From assembly GCA_029007575.1 (NCBI GenBank), contig JAQXIB010000028.1, positions 1-18,525 on the forward strand: a stretch of 18,525 nucleotides of DNA, read 5' to 3'. The stretch's first letter is position 1; each line of letters starts with the position of its first letter. Under the pieces are notes generated by a model. The model was not told where the DNA came from, did not search any database, and worked only from the letters and a program-made list of their open reading frames with translations. The stretch comes from Clostridiales bacterium (GTDB lineage Bacteria; Bacillota; Clostridia; Oscillospirales; Ruminococcaceae). Positions 1-7,336 of this stretch are shown in pieces. A program made the position numbers and the translations under genes.

Positions 1-834
1 CCGCTCACCATGATTACAAGCAAGCAGCTTTTACCTATTTTTGATAAACCGATGATCTATTATCCGCTTTCTACCTTGATGCTCGCGGGAATAAGGGATA
101 TCCTGATCATCTCCACGCCGACTGATCTGCCCAACTTTCAAAAATTGTTGGGAAACGGGAGCGAGTATGGTTTAAGGCTGTCTTACAAGGAGCAGCCGTC
201 GCCCGACGGACTGGCACAGGCATTTATCCTGGGAGAAGAATTTATCGGTGATGATAATTGCGCCATGATTTTAGGAGATAATATTTTTTATGGCAACGGA
301 CTGAGTCATTTGCTTCGGGAAGCGGCTGAAACACCGAATAAAGCGACTGTATTCGGGTATTACGTCGAAGATCCCGAACGTTTCGGTGTAGTTGAGTTTG
401 ACGAAAGCGGAAAGGTGATTTCGGTGGAAGAAAAGCCTCAGGTTCCGAAATCCAACTATGCGATTACCGGATTGTATTTTTATGATAACCGTGTGGTGAA
501 GTATGCCAAGAGCTTGAAACCGTCGGCACGCGGCGAATTGGAGATTACCGATCTGAACCGTATTTATCTGGAAAACGGCGATTTAAATGTGAAACTGCTG
601 GGAAGAGGATATGCGTGGCTGGATACCGGAACAATGGATAGCTTGCTGGAAGCGGGACAGTTTGTCAGCATGATTGAAAAGCGCCAGGGAATCAAAATCT
701 CCGCTCCGGAGGAAATCGCTTATCAAAAGGGCTGGATTACAAAGGAAAAGCTGTTGGAATCCGCCGCGAAATACGGGAAATCCACTTATGGTCAGCACTT
801 GCAAAAGGTTGCCGAGGGAAAATATAAATATTAA
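1..834 (+). CDS. rfbA: Glucose-1-phosphate thymidylyltransferase, 5'-partial
   Basis: Makes dTDP-glucose from glucose-1-phosphate and dTTP, the first step of dTDP-L-rhamnose synthesis in the cytoplasm. The reading frame is open from base 1 (Pro-Leu-Thr, then MITSKQLLPIFDKPMIYYPL), so the window starts inside the gene. The missing N-terminus should be about 15 residues carrying the GG-x-G-x-R-L nucleotide-binding loop; the ATG at 10 is internal. Visible family marks are the KQLLP-(I/V)-(F/Y)-DKPM segment, the ILGDN metal/nucleotide stretch, the VEEKP motif, an ITGLYFYD sugar-binding segment and the W-L-D-T-G-T motif near the C-terminus. Length and C-terminal end (YGQHL...) fit the family. rfbD follows after a few bases, and the order rfbA-D-B-C confirms the pathway. 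Nothing about regulation is visible because the promoter lies outside the window. Confidence 0.97.
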   Translation, partial: PLTMITSKQLLPIFDKPMIYYPLSTLMLAGIRDILIISTPTDLPNFQKLLGNGSEYGLRLSYKEQPSPDGLAQAFILGEEFIGDDNCAMILGDNIFYGNGLSHLLREAAETPNKATVFGYYVEDPERFGVVEFDESGKVISVEEKPQVPKSNYAITGLYFYDNRVVKYAKSLKPSARGELEITDLNRIYLENGDLNVKLLGRGYAWLDTGTMDSLLEAGQFVSMIEKRQGIKISAPEEIAYQKGWITKEKLLESAAKYGKSTYGQHLQKVAEGKYKY

Positions 835-848
835 GGAATCGATTGAGA

Positions 849-1736
849 ATGAAACTATTAATTACCGGAGCAAAAGGGCAATTGGGTACCGAATTGCTGC
901 GTGTTTTGAAATCGGGAAAAACCGAGATCGGTTCCGTACCGGAACAGTTGATTGGTGCGGAGCTGGTGGCTGTGGATCTGGATGAGCTGGATATTACCGA
1001 CTTGGCAGCGGTAAAAAGCACCGTGTCGGCAGTCAATCCGGATATCATGATCAACTGTGCGGCATATACCAATGTCGATCGTTGCGAAACGGATCAGGAT
1101 GTTGCTTTTCGAGTGAATGCGCTTGGAGCAAGAAATCTGGCGATGGCGGCAGAAGCTTGCGGTGCAAAGCTGATTCATGTTTCTACCGACTATGTGTTTG
1201 CGGGGGACGGAACGGTTCCTTATTCCGAGTGGGATGTTTGTGCGCCGAAAAGTGTTTACGGTGCTTCTAAACGCTTGGGTGAGGAATATGTGGCGGATTT
1301 TTGCAGCCGGTTTTTCATTGTCAGAACTGCTTGGCTATATGGCTATGTCGGGAAAAACTTTGTCAAAACAATGATGAAGCTCGGAAAAGAGCGCGGCGAA
1401 TTGACTGTCGTCAACGACCAGCGGGGAAATCCGACCAATGCGGCAGATTTGGCACACCACCTGCTGAAACTGGCTGTTACTGAGGAATATGGTATTTATC
1501 ACTGTACCGGAAACGGAGAATGCACATGGTATGATTTTGCTTGCGAAATTATACGTCTTGCAAAAATCAAATGCAAAATTACACCTTGTACTACTGCGGA
1601 ATATCCCAGCCCCACGCCGCGACCGGCATATTCTTCATTGGATAATAGAATGCTTCGCTGTACAGTCGGGGATGAGATGCGCGACTGGAAAGAAGCGCTG
1701 CAATGCTTTATGAATCATTATCAGGGAGAGAATTAA
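849..1736 (+). CDS. rfbD: dTDP-4-dehydrorhamnose reductase
   Basis: Last enzyme of dTDP-L-rhamnose synthesis: reduces dTDP-4-dehydro-L-rhamnose with NAD(P)H. It is a short-chain dehydrogenase-type protein of 295 residues with a Rossmann glycine motif G-A-K-G-Q-L-G (residues 7-13), an S-T-D-Y-V-F segment (from about 112) supplying the catalytic Thr/Asp region, and the Y-G-A-S-K catalytic Tyr137/Lys141 pair. Two starts are possible: TTG at 843 and ATG at 849. AAGGAA at 833-838 lies 4 nt before the TTG and 10 nt before the ATG; I chose the ATG because MKLLITGAKGQLG is the usual family N-terminus. The ribosome binding site overlaps the rfbA stop codon, so the two genes are likely translated from one mRNA. 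The 51-bp gap to rfbB holds no clear terminator. Confidence 0.95.
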   Translation: MKLLITGAKGQLGTELLRVLKSGKTEIGSVPEQLIGAELVAVDLDELDITDLAAVKSTVSAVNPDIMINCAAYTNVDRCETDQDVAFRVNALGARNLAMAAEACGAKLIHVSTDYVFAGDGTVPYSEWDVCAPKSVYGASKRLGEEYVADFCSRFFIVRTAWLYGYVGKNFVKTMMKLGKERGELTVVNDQRGNPTNAADLAHHLLKLAVTEEYGIYHCTGNGECTWYDFACEIIRLAKIKCKITPCTTAEYPSPTPRPAYSSLDNRMLRCTVGDEMRDWKEALQCFMNHYQGEN

Positions 1737-1787
1737 CCGAACCTCGCGGTTATTCCTGCAGGTGATAGAAAGGAACGAACAAGTTTT

Positions 1788-2846
1788 ATGAAAACCTATT
1801 TGGTTACCGGAGGCGCCGGATTTATCGGCTCCAATTTTGTGATTTATATGCTTTCCAAGTATAACGACGTGCGGATCGTGAACGTGGACGCGCTCACTTA
1901 TGCGGGCAATTTGGAAAACTTGGTCAGTGTGGAAAACCATCCGAATTATCGGTTTGTGCAAGCAAATATCTGTGACGCTGAAGCAATCTCCAAAATTTTT
2001 GAGGAAGAAACGATTGATTACGTTGTGAATTTCGCGGCAGAAAGCCATGTAGACCGTAGTATTTCCGATCCGGAAATCTTTGTGAAAACTAACGTACTGG
2101 GTACAGTAAATTTGTTAAATCTGGCGAAAAAGGCATGGCAGACCGGAAATGATACCTATCGCGACGGCTGTAAATTCTTGCAGGTTTCGACCGATGAGGT
2201 TTACGGGTCTCTGGGCGCGGACGGATTTTTTACCGAGAAGACACCGCTTGATCCGCACAGCCCTTACTCGTCCAGCAAAGCGTCGGCGGATTTGTTTGTG
2301 AAGGCTTATGCAGACACTTATAAATTTCCGGTGAACATTACCAGATGCTCCAATAACTATGGTCCGTATCAATTTCCGGAAAAGCTGATTCCTTTGATGA
2401 TTAATAATACGCTTTCTCATAAATCCTTGCCGGTTTACGGCGACGGGATGCAGATACGGGATTGGCTGTACGTAGAAGATCATTGCAAGGCGATTGATAT
2501 GGTGATCCGCGGCGGCAGGTCAGGTGAGGTTTACAATGTCGGCGGACATAATGAGCGTCCGAATGTATTTATTGTGCATACGATTCTGGATTATATCAAG
2601 GAGCATGTCGATCACGAGGTCGGAGAGCAGATGATCAAGCATGTGGAGGATAGAAAAGGACATGACCGTCGTTACGGCATTGATCCGGAGAAAATTAAAA
2701 ATGAACTTGGGTGGTACCCGGAAACGCCCTTTGAAAAAGGTATTGTAAAAACGATTGAATGGTATCTTTCCCACAAAGAGTGGATGGAAAATGTCACCAG
2801 CGGGGATTATCAAAAATATTATGATAAAATGTATGCCAATCGTTGA
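1788..2846 (+). CDS. rfbB: dTDP-glucose 4,6-dehydratase
   Basis: Second enzyme of the pathway: NAD+-dependent conversion of dTDP-glucose to dTDP-4-dehydro-6-deoxyglucose. It has 352 residues, full length for the family. The N-terminal Rossmann motif T-G-G-A-G-F-I-G-S-N is at residues 7-16. S-T-D-E-V-Y-G at 134-140 contains the Asp136/Glu137 pair used for water elimination, and Y-S-S-S-K at 160-164 carries the catalytic Tyr and Lys. Further marks are N-F-A-A-E-S-H-V-D-R (81-90), R-C-S-N-N-Y-G-P-Y-Q-F-P-E-K, and R-D-W-L-Y-V-E-D-H near the middle. GAAAGGAA about 13 nt upstream is the likely ribosome binding site. It lies within the rfbADBC operon; a strong hairpin (2873-2898) separates it from rfbC and may tune the relative level of the two messages. 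Confidence 0.97.
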   Translation: MKTYLVTGGAGFIGSNFVIYMLSKYNDVRIVNVDALTYAGNLENLVSVENHPNYRFVQANICDAEAISKIFEEETIDYVVNFAAESHVDRSISDPEIFVKTNVLGTVNLLNLAKKAWQTGNDTYRDGCKFLQVSTDEVYGSLGADGFFTEKTPLDPHSPYSSSKASADLFVKAYADTYKFPVNITRCSNNYGPYQFPEKLIPLMINNTLSHKSLPVYGDGMQIRDWLYVEDHCKAIDMVIRGGRSGEVYNVGGHNERPNVFIVHTILDYIKEHVDHEVGEQMIKHVEDRKGHDRRYGIDPEKIKNELGWYPETPFEKGIVKTIEWYLSHKEWMENVTSGDYQKYYDKMYANR

Positions 2847-2872
2847 TAAGTACTGATGGTTTCAATCAAAAG

Positions 2873-2898
2873 ACGGGGTGAGTTCTGACTCACCCCGT
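2873..2898 (+). terminator. Perfect 10-bp hairpin between rfbB and rfbC
   Basis: ACGGGGTGAG (2873-2882) and CTCACCCCGT (2889-2898) pair perfectly around the loop TTCTGA. The following bases are ACTCGTTTTGTT, a short, interrupted U-tract, so this would be a weak or leaky terminator or an mRNA-stabilising structure rather than a full stop. It lies 13 bases before the rfbC ribosome binding site, and rfbC has no obvious promoter of its own. Confidence 0.6.
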
Positions 2899-2928
2899 AC
2901 TCGTTTTGTTAGGAAAGGAATCGATAAA

Positions 2929-3486
2929 ATGGGAAAGTTTACATTTCATCAAACGGAAATCGAGGGAGTTATTATCGTTGAACCAACGGTGTTTGGCGAT
3001 AATCGCGGTTATTTCATGGAAACCTATCAGCAGGAAGAATTTCAGGCCGGCGGAGTCGATACCGTATTTGTGCAGGATAATCAGTCAAAATCCCGCAAAG
3101 GCGTTTTGCGCGGTCTGCATTTTCAAAAAAACTATCCGCAGGGCAAGCTGGTTCGTGTCATTAATGGGGAAGTATTTGACGTTGCCGTAGATCTGCGCAA
3201 GAACAGCAAAACCTATGGTAAATGGGTTGGAGTGGTACTTTCGGCGGAGAACAAGAAGCAGTTTTATATTCCGAAAGGCTTTGCACATGGTTTTTTGGTG
3301 CTATCGGAGGAAGCCGAATTTGTTTATAAATGCGACGAACTGTATCATCCGGAGGATGAAGGCGGACTTGCATGGGATGATCAAACGGTGGGCATTGACT
3401 GGCCAATATCGGCGGACATGGAAGTTTTGCTGAGCGAAAAGGATAAGGTACATCCCGGTTTAGGTGCTTTTTCCTTCGAAATATAG
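2929..3486 (+). CDS. rfbC: dTDP-4-dehydrorhamnose 3,5-epimerase
   Basis: Third enzyme of dTDP-L-rhamnose synthesis: epimerises C3 and C5 of the 4-keto-6-deoxy sugar. It is a cupin-fold protein of 185 residues, normal for RmlC. Visible active-site elements are R-G-L-H-F-Q with His64 as the general base, Lys73 in Q-G-K-L-V-R-V, and Tyr133 in F-V-Y-K, plus the I-P-K-G-F-A-H-G-F and Y-H-P-E-D-E-G-G-L family motifs. An upstream in-frame GTG at 2878 would lie inside the 2873-2898 hairpin and add 17 unlike residues. The ATG at 2929, 8 nt after AGGAAAGGAA (2911-2920), is therefore the start. It completes the rhamnose set begun by rfbA, D and B on the same strand. Confidence 0.96.
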   Translation: MGKFTFHQTEIEGVIIVEPTVFGDNRGYFMETYQQEEFQAGGVDTVFVQDNQSKSRKGVLRGLHFQKNYPQGKLVRVINGEVFDVAVDLRKNSKTYGKWVGVVLSAENKKQFYIPKGFAHGFLVLSEEAEFVYKCDELYHPEDEGGLAWDDQTVGIDWPISADMEVLLSEKDKVHPGLGAFSFEI

Positions 3487-3565
3487 TAGGTTTGCAAAAC
3501 ATTCCGGTTTGTACCCGGAATATCATACGATGCTTCTGATTTCAAATTGGTAAGGATGTGGTGAG

Positions 3566-4987
3566 TTGAACAGCAAAGTAAAAGGAATATTGAAAAACTT
3601 TTCCTATTCTTTTGCTGCCAATATTACTTCAACATTGATTTCGATGGTTTTGGTTGCTTTTGTACCAAAGTTGTTGGGGCAAACGGAATATAGCTATTGG
3701 CAGCTCTATGTCTTTTATACCGGATATGTGGGCTTTTTCCATTTTGGGCTGGCAGACGGAATTTACCTGCGCTACGGCGGAAAGGAATATGATGAAATTC
3801 CGAAACCGCTTTTTCATTTTCAGCTTTGGACATTGATTGGCTGTGAAATCATTCTTGCCATCGTATTGTCAACTCTTGTTGTCTTTTTGGTACCCGATTC
3901 CGATAAGATGCTGATTTTAATTTTAACGGCTCTTTGCTGTGTGTTGGTTCTGCCGCGCACCATGCTTCAATATGTTTTGCAGGGCACTAACAGAATCAAA
4001 GAATACGCACGCAATTTAATGATTGAAAAAGTGATGTATGGCTCTTTAGTGGTCGTTGCTTTAGCATTGGGATTCAGAAATTATGAGTATCTGCTTTTAG
4101 CCGATATTATTGCAAAAGCGGTTACACTTTTTACTATGTGCCTTTCCTGTAAAGATATCGTGATACAGAAAACAGTTTCTTTCGGAGAGGGAATCCGGGA
4201 AGTTTGGGAGAATATCAGTGTCGGCATCAAACTGATGTTCTCCAATATTGCAGGTATGCTGATTGTCGGAATTGTCCGGTTTTCGATCGAACAGGTGTGG
4301 AGCGTGGAAACTTTTGGAAAAGTTTCATTGTCTATGAGCGTATCCAATCTGATGATGCTGTTTATCACCGCGGTAAGTGTGGTGATGTTTCCGCTTTTGA
4401 AGCGTACCCCGCAGGAAAAATGGGCGGATAATTATAACCTCATGCGGAATATTTTAATCATTCCTTTGTTGGGACTGTTGGTACTTTATTATCCGGCAAA
4501 GATTGTGTTGTCTGCGTGGCTCCCGCAATACGAAGAAAGCCTTCGCTATATGGCGTTGATGTTCCCGATGTGCTTGTATGAGGGAAAAATGTCGATGTTG
4601 ATCAATACTTATATGAAGGCAATGCGGATGGAAAAGCAAATGCTGCTTGTCAACTTGGTATCGGTTACACTCAGTGTGCTGTCAACGGGATTGGTGATAT
4701 TCTTATTAAAGAATTTGGTTTTGAGCGTTGTATCGATCATGGTATTGCTTGCTTTCCGGTGTATCTTAGCGGAGCTGATTCTTGCCAAAAGACTTTCTTT
4801 AAAAGTAGGAACAGATATTGTTTTGGAAGTGTTGATGACCGCCTTGTTTGTGGTTTCCAACTGGTTTATTAACAACTGGCTGTGCGTGGTTGTTTATGCA
4901 GTCGGTTATCTGGTGTATTTGATGATTCGCCGTAAGAGCATTATTCCGATGGTGCAAACGGTGAGAGGAATGTTAAAAGCAAGATAA
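3566..4987 (+). CDS. Wzx-like polysaccharide flippase
   Basis: Probable oligosaccharide flippase of the MOP/MVF superfamily, moving lipid-linked sugar repeat units across the cytoplasmic membrane. It has 473 residues, hydrophobic almost throughout, with roughly 12-14 predicted membrane spans. The N-terminus (N-F-S-Y-S-F-A-A-N, then P-K-L-L-G-Q-T-E-Y-S-Y-W-Q-L-Y) follows the usual pattern of this family, where the first helix runs into a P-x-x-L-G-x-x-x-Y turn. The C-terminus ends in a basic tail (R-R-K-S near 460). The start is a TTG at 3566, with AAGGA at 3552-3556 nine bases upstream; no better-placed ATG exists. A small hairpin (ATTCCGG 3501-3507 with CCGGAAT 3515-3521) lies in the gap after rfbC but has no U-tract, so the gene is probably cotranscribed with the rhamnose genes. 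Substrate is not deducible from sequence. Confidence 0.85.
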   Translation: MNSKVKGILKNFSYSFAANITSTLISMVLVAFVPKLLGQTEYSYWQLYVFYTGYVGFFHFGLADGIYLRYGGKEYDEIPKPLFHFQLWTLIGCEIILAIVLSTLVVFLVPDSDKMLILILTALCCVLVLPRTMLQYVLQGTNRIKEYARNLMIEKVMYGSLVVVALALGFRNYEYLLLADIIAKAVTLFTMCLSCKDIVIQKTVSFGEGIREVWENISVGIKLMFSNIAGMLIVGIVRFSIEQVWSVETFGKVSLSMSVSNLMMLFITAVSVVMFPLLKRTPQEKWADNYNLMRNILIIPLLGLLVLYYPAKIVLSAWLPQYEESLRYMALMFPMCLYEGKMSMLINTYMKAMRMEKQMLLVNLVSVTLSVLSTGLVIFLLKNLVLSVVSIMVLLAFRCILAELILAKRLSLKVGTDIVLEVLMTALFVVSNWFINNWLCVVVYAVGYLVYLMIRRKSIIPMVQTVRGMLKAR

Positions 4988-4992
4988 TACTA

Positions 4993-5150
4993 ATACTAAA
5001 ATCTAATGAAATACTTTTATTCTTTCCGGTCTGAATTGCGCCAGAAAGCGTTATCCTCCTTGCTGGGCGTCAGCCCAGCGGCGTCGTCTGCCTTTTCTGA
5101 CACAATTCATCCTCGGAAATCGCTTAAAGCTTTCAATTAGATTTTAGTAT
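4993..5150. repeat. 158-bp palindromic MITE-like element
   Basis: The ends are inverted repeats: ATACTAAAATCTAAT-GAAA (4993-5011) matches the reverse complement of TTTCAATTAGATTTTAGTAT (5131-5150) except for one extra base. Similarity continues inward: TTTCCGG, GAATTGCGCCAGAAA (left arm) against TTTCCGAGG, GAATTGTGTCAGAAA (right arm, reverse complement). The centre is a perfect GCTGGGC/GCCCAGC stem (5062-5068, 5073-5079) around GTCA. The whole unit can fold as one long imperfect hairpin. No ORF lies inside. TA dinucleotides at both tips would fit a TA target duplication, as in Tc1/mariner/IS630-derived MITEs, but the tips are themselves TA-rich, so this cannot be decided here. Confidence 0.75.
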
Positions 5151-5200
5151 AAAACAAATAGCGGGGAGTATGTGTTCGACATGCTCCCCGCTAGTGTTTT
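5151..5200. terminator. Bidirectional intrinsic terminator
   Basis: Stem AGCGGGGAGTATG (5160-5172) with CATGCTCCCCGCT (5180-5192), 13 bp with one G-U pair, loop TGTTCGA. AAAACAAAT on the left and AGTGTTTT on the right give a U-rich tail for transcripts from either side. It stands between the + strand flippase gene and the - strand ABC permease gene, which converge here. Confidence 0.9.
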
Positions 5201-5242
5201 ATCAATCTTTCATTGTTACATTACGGTGCGGAAAAAAGGCTT

Positions 5243-6226
5243 TTACCGTTCTTCACGGAAATAGGAAAGGCCGAGATGTGCAGGCGGCTGATTTTCCCGG
5301 CGTTTGCGCATGCTGATCAGAACTAATACCAGAATCGTTACTACATAGGGGAGCATCTTGAAGATTTCCTGCGAACTGCGTCCCAGACCGGGAATATACA
5401 GATAAACAATATACAAGCCGCCGAATAGGATGGAACCGAGGATGCCGATGTTTGGCTTCCATAGCGCGAAAATAACCAAAGCGATAGCAAGCCATCCGCG
5501 GTCGCCGAAGCCGCCGTTGGTCCATGCGCCGCCGATATAGTCCATCACGAAGTAAAGACCGCCGAGCCCTGCAATCGCGCCGCCGATGCAGGTGGCGAGA
5601 TATTTATATCTTGTTACATTGATTCCGGCAGCGTCGGCTGTCGCGGGGCTTTCACCGACCGCACGGAGATTCAACCCGATGCGGGTATGCCCTAAAACCC
5701 AAGAGGCTACCAAGGCAATGGCTATGGCAAGGTAAGCTAAAAATCCAAAGGAAAGGAACGTGTCACCAAATAAGCCAAGCTTATCGGCAAACGGCAGAGT
5801 GGCTTTGAAGCAGGCACCGGTTTCCAGCAACGAGATGGAACCGCCTTCTCCGAATAGGCTGGATAAAGAGCCGCCGAAGAAGTTGCCAACGCCGATACCG
5901 AACGTGGTAAGCGCAAGACCGGTTACATTTTGATTTGCGCGAAGGGTGATGGTCAGAAAACTGTAAATTAAGGACAGAATGATCGAGCCTAACAGTGACG
6001 CCGCAAATGGGATCAACACGCAGAGAAAAGGATTCAGTACCTCAGACGATTTTTCGTAAAAATAGGCGCCGATTACTCCGGAAATGCCGCCGATATACAT
6101 AATTCCGGGAATACCGAGGTTAAGGTTGCCGGATTTTTCGGTGATCATTTCACCGGTAGAACCGTAAAGCAGCGGGATACCTTGAATAATGGCCTGCTTG
6201 ATAAACATTGCAATAGTGCTAATCAA
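5243..6226 (-). CDS. nupQ: Nucleoside ABC transporter permease (NupQ/BmpD-like)
   Basis: Inner-membrane permease of the branched-chain/ribose-type ABC family paired with BMP lipoproteins; with NupP it should form the channel for purine nucleosides. It has 327 residues with many hydrophobic segments. T-E-K-S-G-N-L-N-L-G-I-P-G-I-M (about 29-43) is the hallmark N-terminal motif, and G-E-S-P-A-T-A-D-A-A-G-I-N (about 190-205) is the cytoplasmic loop that contacts the ATPase. The start is TTG at 6226: AAGGAGGGG lies 8 nt upstream and is formed by the last codons (Lys-Glu-Gly) of nupP. The in-frame ATG at 6208 would be too far from it. Only 3 bp separate it from the nupP stop, so translation is probably coupled. 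Last gene of the operon, ending before the bidirectional terminator at 5151-5200. Confidence 0.92.
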   Translation of the reverse strand: MISTIAMFIKQAIIQGIPLLYGSTGEMITEKSGNLNLGIPGIMYIGGISGVIGAYFYEKSSEVLNPFLCVLIPFAASLLGSIILSLIYSFLTITLRANQNVTGLALTTFGIGVGNFFGGSLSSLFGEGGSISLLETGACFKATLPFADKLGLFGDTFLSFGFLAYLAIAIALVASWVLGHTRIGLNLRAVGESPATADAAGINVTRYKYLATCIGGAIAGLGGLYFVMDYIGGAWTNGGFGDRGWLAIALVIFALWKPNIGILGSILFGGLYIVYLYIPGLGRSSQEIFKMLPYVVTILVLVLISMRKRRENQPPAHLGLSYFREER

Positions 6227-6229
6227 TTC

Positions 6230-7336
6230 TTACCCCTCCTTTTTAGTGTTGCGAAAGTTGATTTTGTAGTTCACAAAAAACTCGCATCCGATAATGAAGA
6301 AGAGAATGATACCGGTCAAGATATCCGAAACGCTCTCATTCAGCCGGAACGTGGTGGCAATTTCGCCTGCACCTCGGTCAAGGAAAACGATCAGAAAAGA
6401 TACCAGCCCCATGACGTAGGGGTTGAATTTCGCAAGCCAGGACACCATGATGGCGGTGAAGCCTTGACCGCCGACGGTGTTGGTCGAAATCGTATGATCG
6501 GTACCGGCAACCAGCATCAATCCGGCAATGCCGCACAGAGCGCCTGACACCAGCATGGTGCGAATAATGACCTTTTTCACATTGATGCCGATATAACGCG
6601 CGGTATTTTCACTTTCTCCGACCACTGAAATTTCGTATCCGTGTTTGCTGTATTTTAAATAAATGAATACCGCAACGGTGATCACAACTACAATTAAAAT
6701 GTTCATCAGATACTTTTGTCCGAATAGAGAAGGAAACCAACCACTTTTGCTGGTGGGATTGATCAATCCTACCGTGTTTGAGCCTTTCGGATTTTCCCAG
6801 AACGTGATGCAAAAGGAAACGAGCTGGATGGCGACATAGTTCATCATCAGGGTGAACAGTGTTTCATTGGTTCCCCAGAACGCTTTGAAAACTGCCGGAA
6901 TCACCGCCCACAGCATTCCTCCCGCCACGCTGGCAATCAGCATCACGAGCAATAATACCGGCGTGGGGAGCTGATTTCCCAAACCGATCATGCAGCCTGC
7001 GGAAATCAGACCGCCGATCAATACCTGCCCCTCGGCTCCGATGTTCCAAAAGCGCATTTTGAACGCCGGTGTTACCGCGAGGGAAATGCAGAGCAACATG
7101 GCTGTTTTTTGCAATGCGATCCACAGCTTGCGTTCGGTGCCAAAGGTACCTTTGATCATGGCGGCATAGACCTGTGCCGGATTGTATCCTGTCAGCAGAA
7201 TGATAACGATTGCGCACACAACAAGCGCTGCTGCAATCGCAACAACCCGTACCAGCCAAGATTTCCACCATACCATTGCGTCACGTTTGGTGATATGGAA
7301 CAACGGCTCACGAACCTTTTTTTTAGGTTTACTCAT
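6230..7336 (-). CDS. nupP: Nucleoside ABC transporter permease (NupP/BmpC-like)
   Basis: Second membrane subunit of the nucleoside importer, 368 residues. A basic cytoplasmic N-terminus (MSKPKKKVREP...) is followed by multiple hydrophobic helices. M-R-F-W-N-I-G-A-E-G-Q-V-L-I-G-G is the conserved motif of this permease family, and G-E-S-E-N-T-A-R-Y-I-G-I-N is the equivalent of the ATPase-contact loop in NupQ. The ATG at 7336 is preferred over a GTG at 7345: GGAAG lies 8 nt before the ATG but directly abuts the GTG. The start overlaps the end of the ATPase gene by 8 nt (ATGAGTAA), a sign of translational coupling. Substrate assignment to purine nucleosides rests on family and on the operon with xpt, not on binding residues. 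Confidence 0.92.
   Translation of the reverse strand: MSKPKKKVREPLFHITKRDAMVWWKSWLVRVVAIAAALVVCAIVIILLTGYNPAQVYAAMIKGTFGTERKLWIALQKTAMLLCISLAVTPAFKMRFWNIGAEGQVLIGGLISAGCMIGLGNQLPTPVLLLVMLIASVAGGMLWAVIPAVFKAFWGTNETLFTLMMNYVAIQLVSFCITFWENPKGSNTVGLINPTSKSGWFPSLFGQKYLMNILIVVVITVAVFIYLKYSKHGYEISVVGESENTARYIGINVKKVIIRTMLVSGALCGIAGLMLVAGTDHTISTNTVGGQGFTAIMVSWLAKFNPYVMGLVSFLIVFLDRGAGEIATTFRLNESVSDILTGIILFFIIGCEFFVNYKINFRNTKKEG

Noticed and set aside
3501..3521. Hairpin between rfbC and the flippase gene as a terminator
   Set aside because: Only 7 bp and no U-tract follows; more likely read through.
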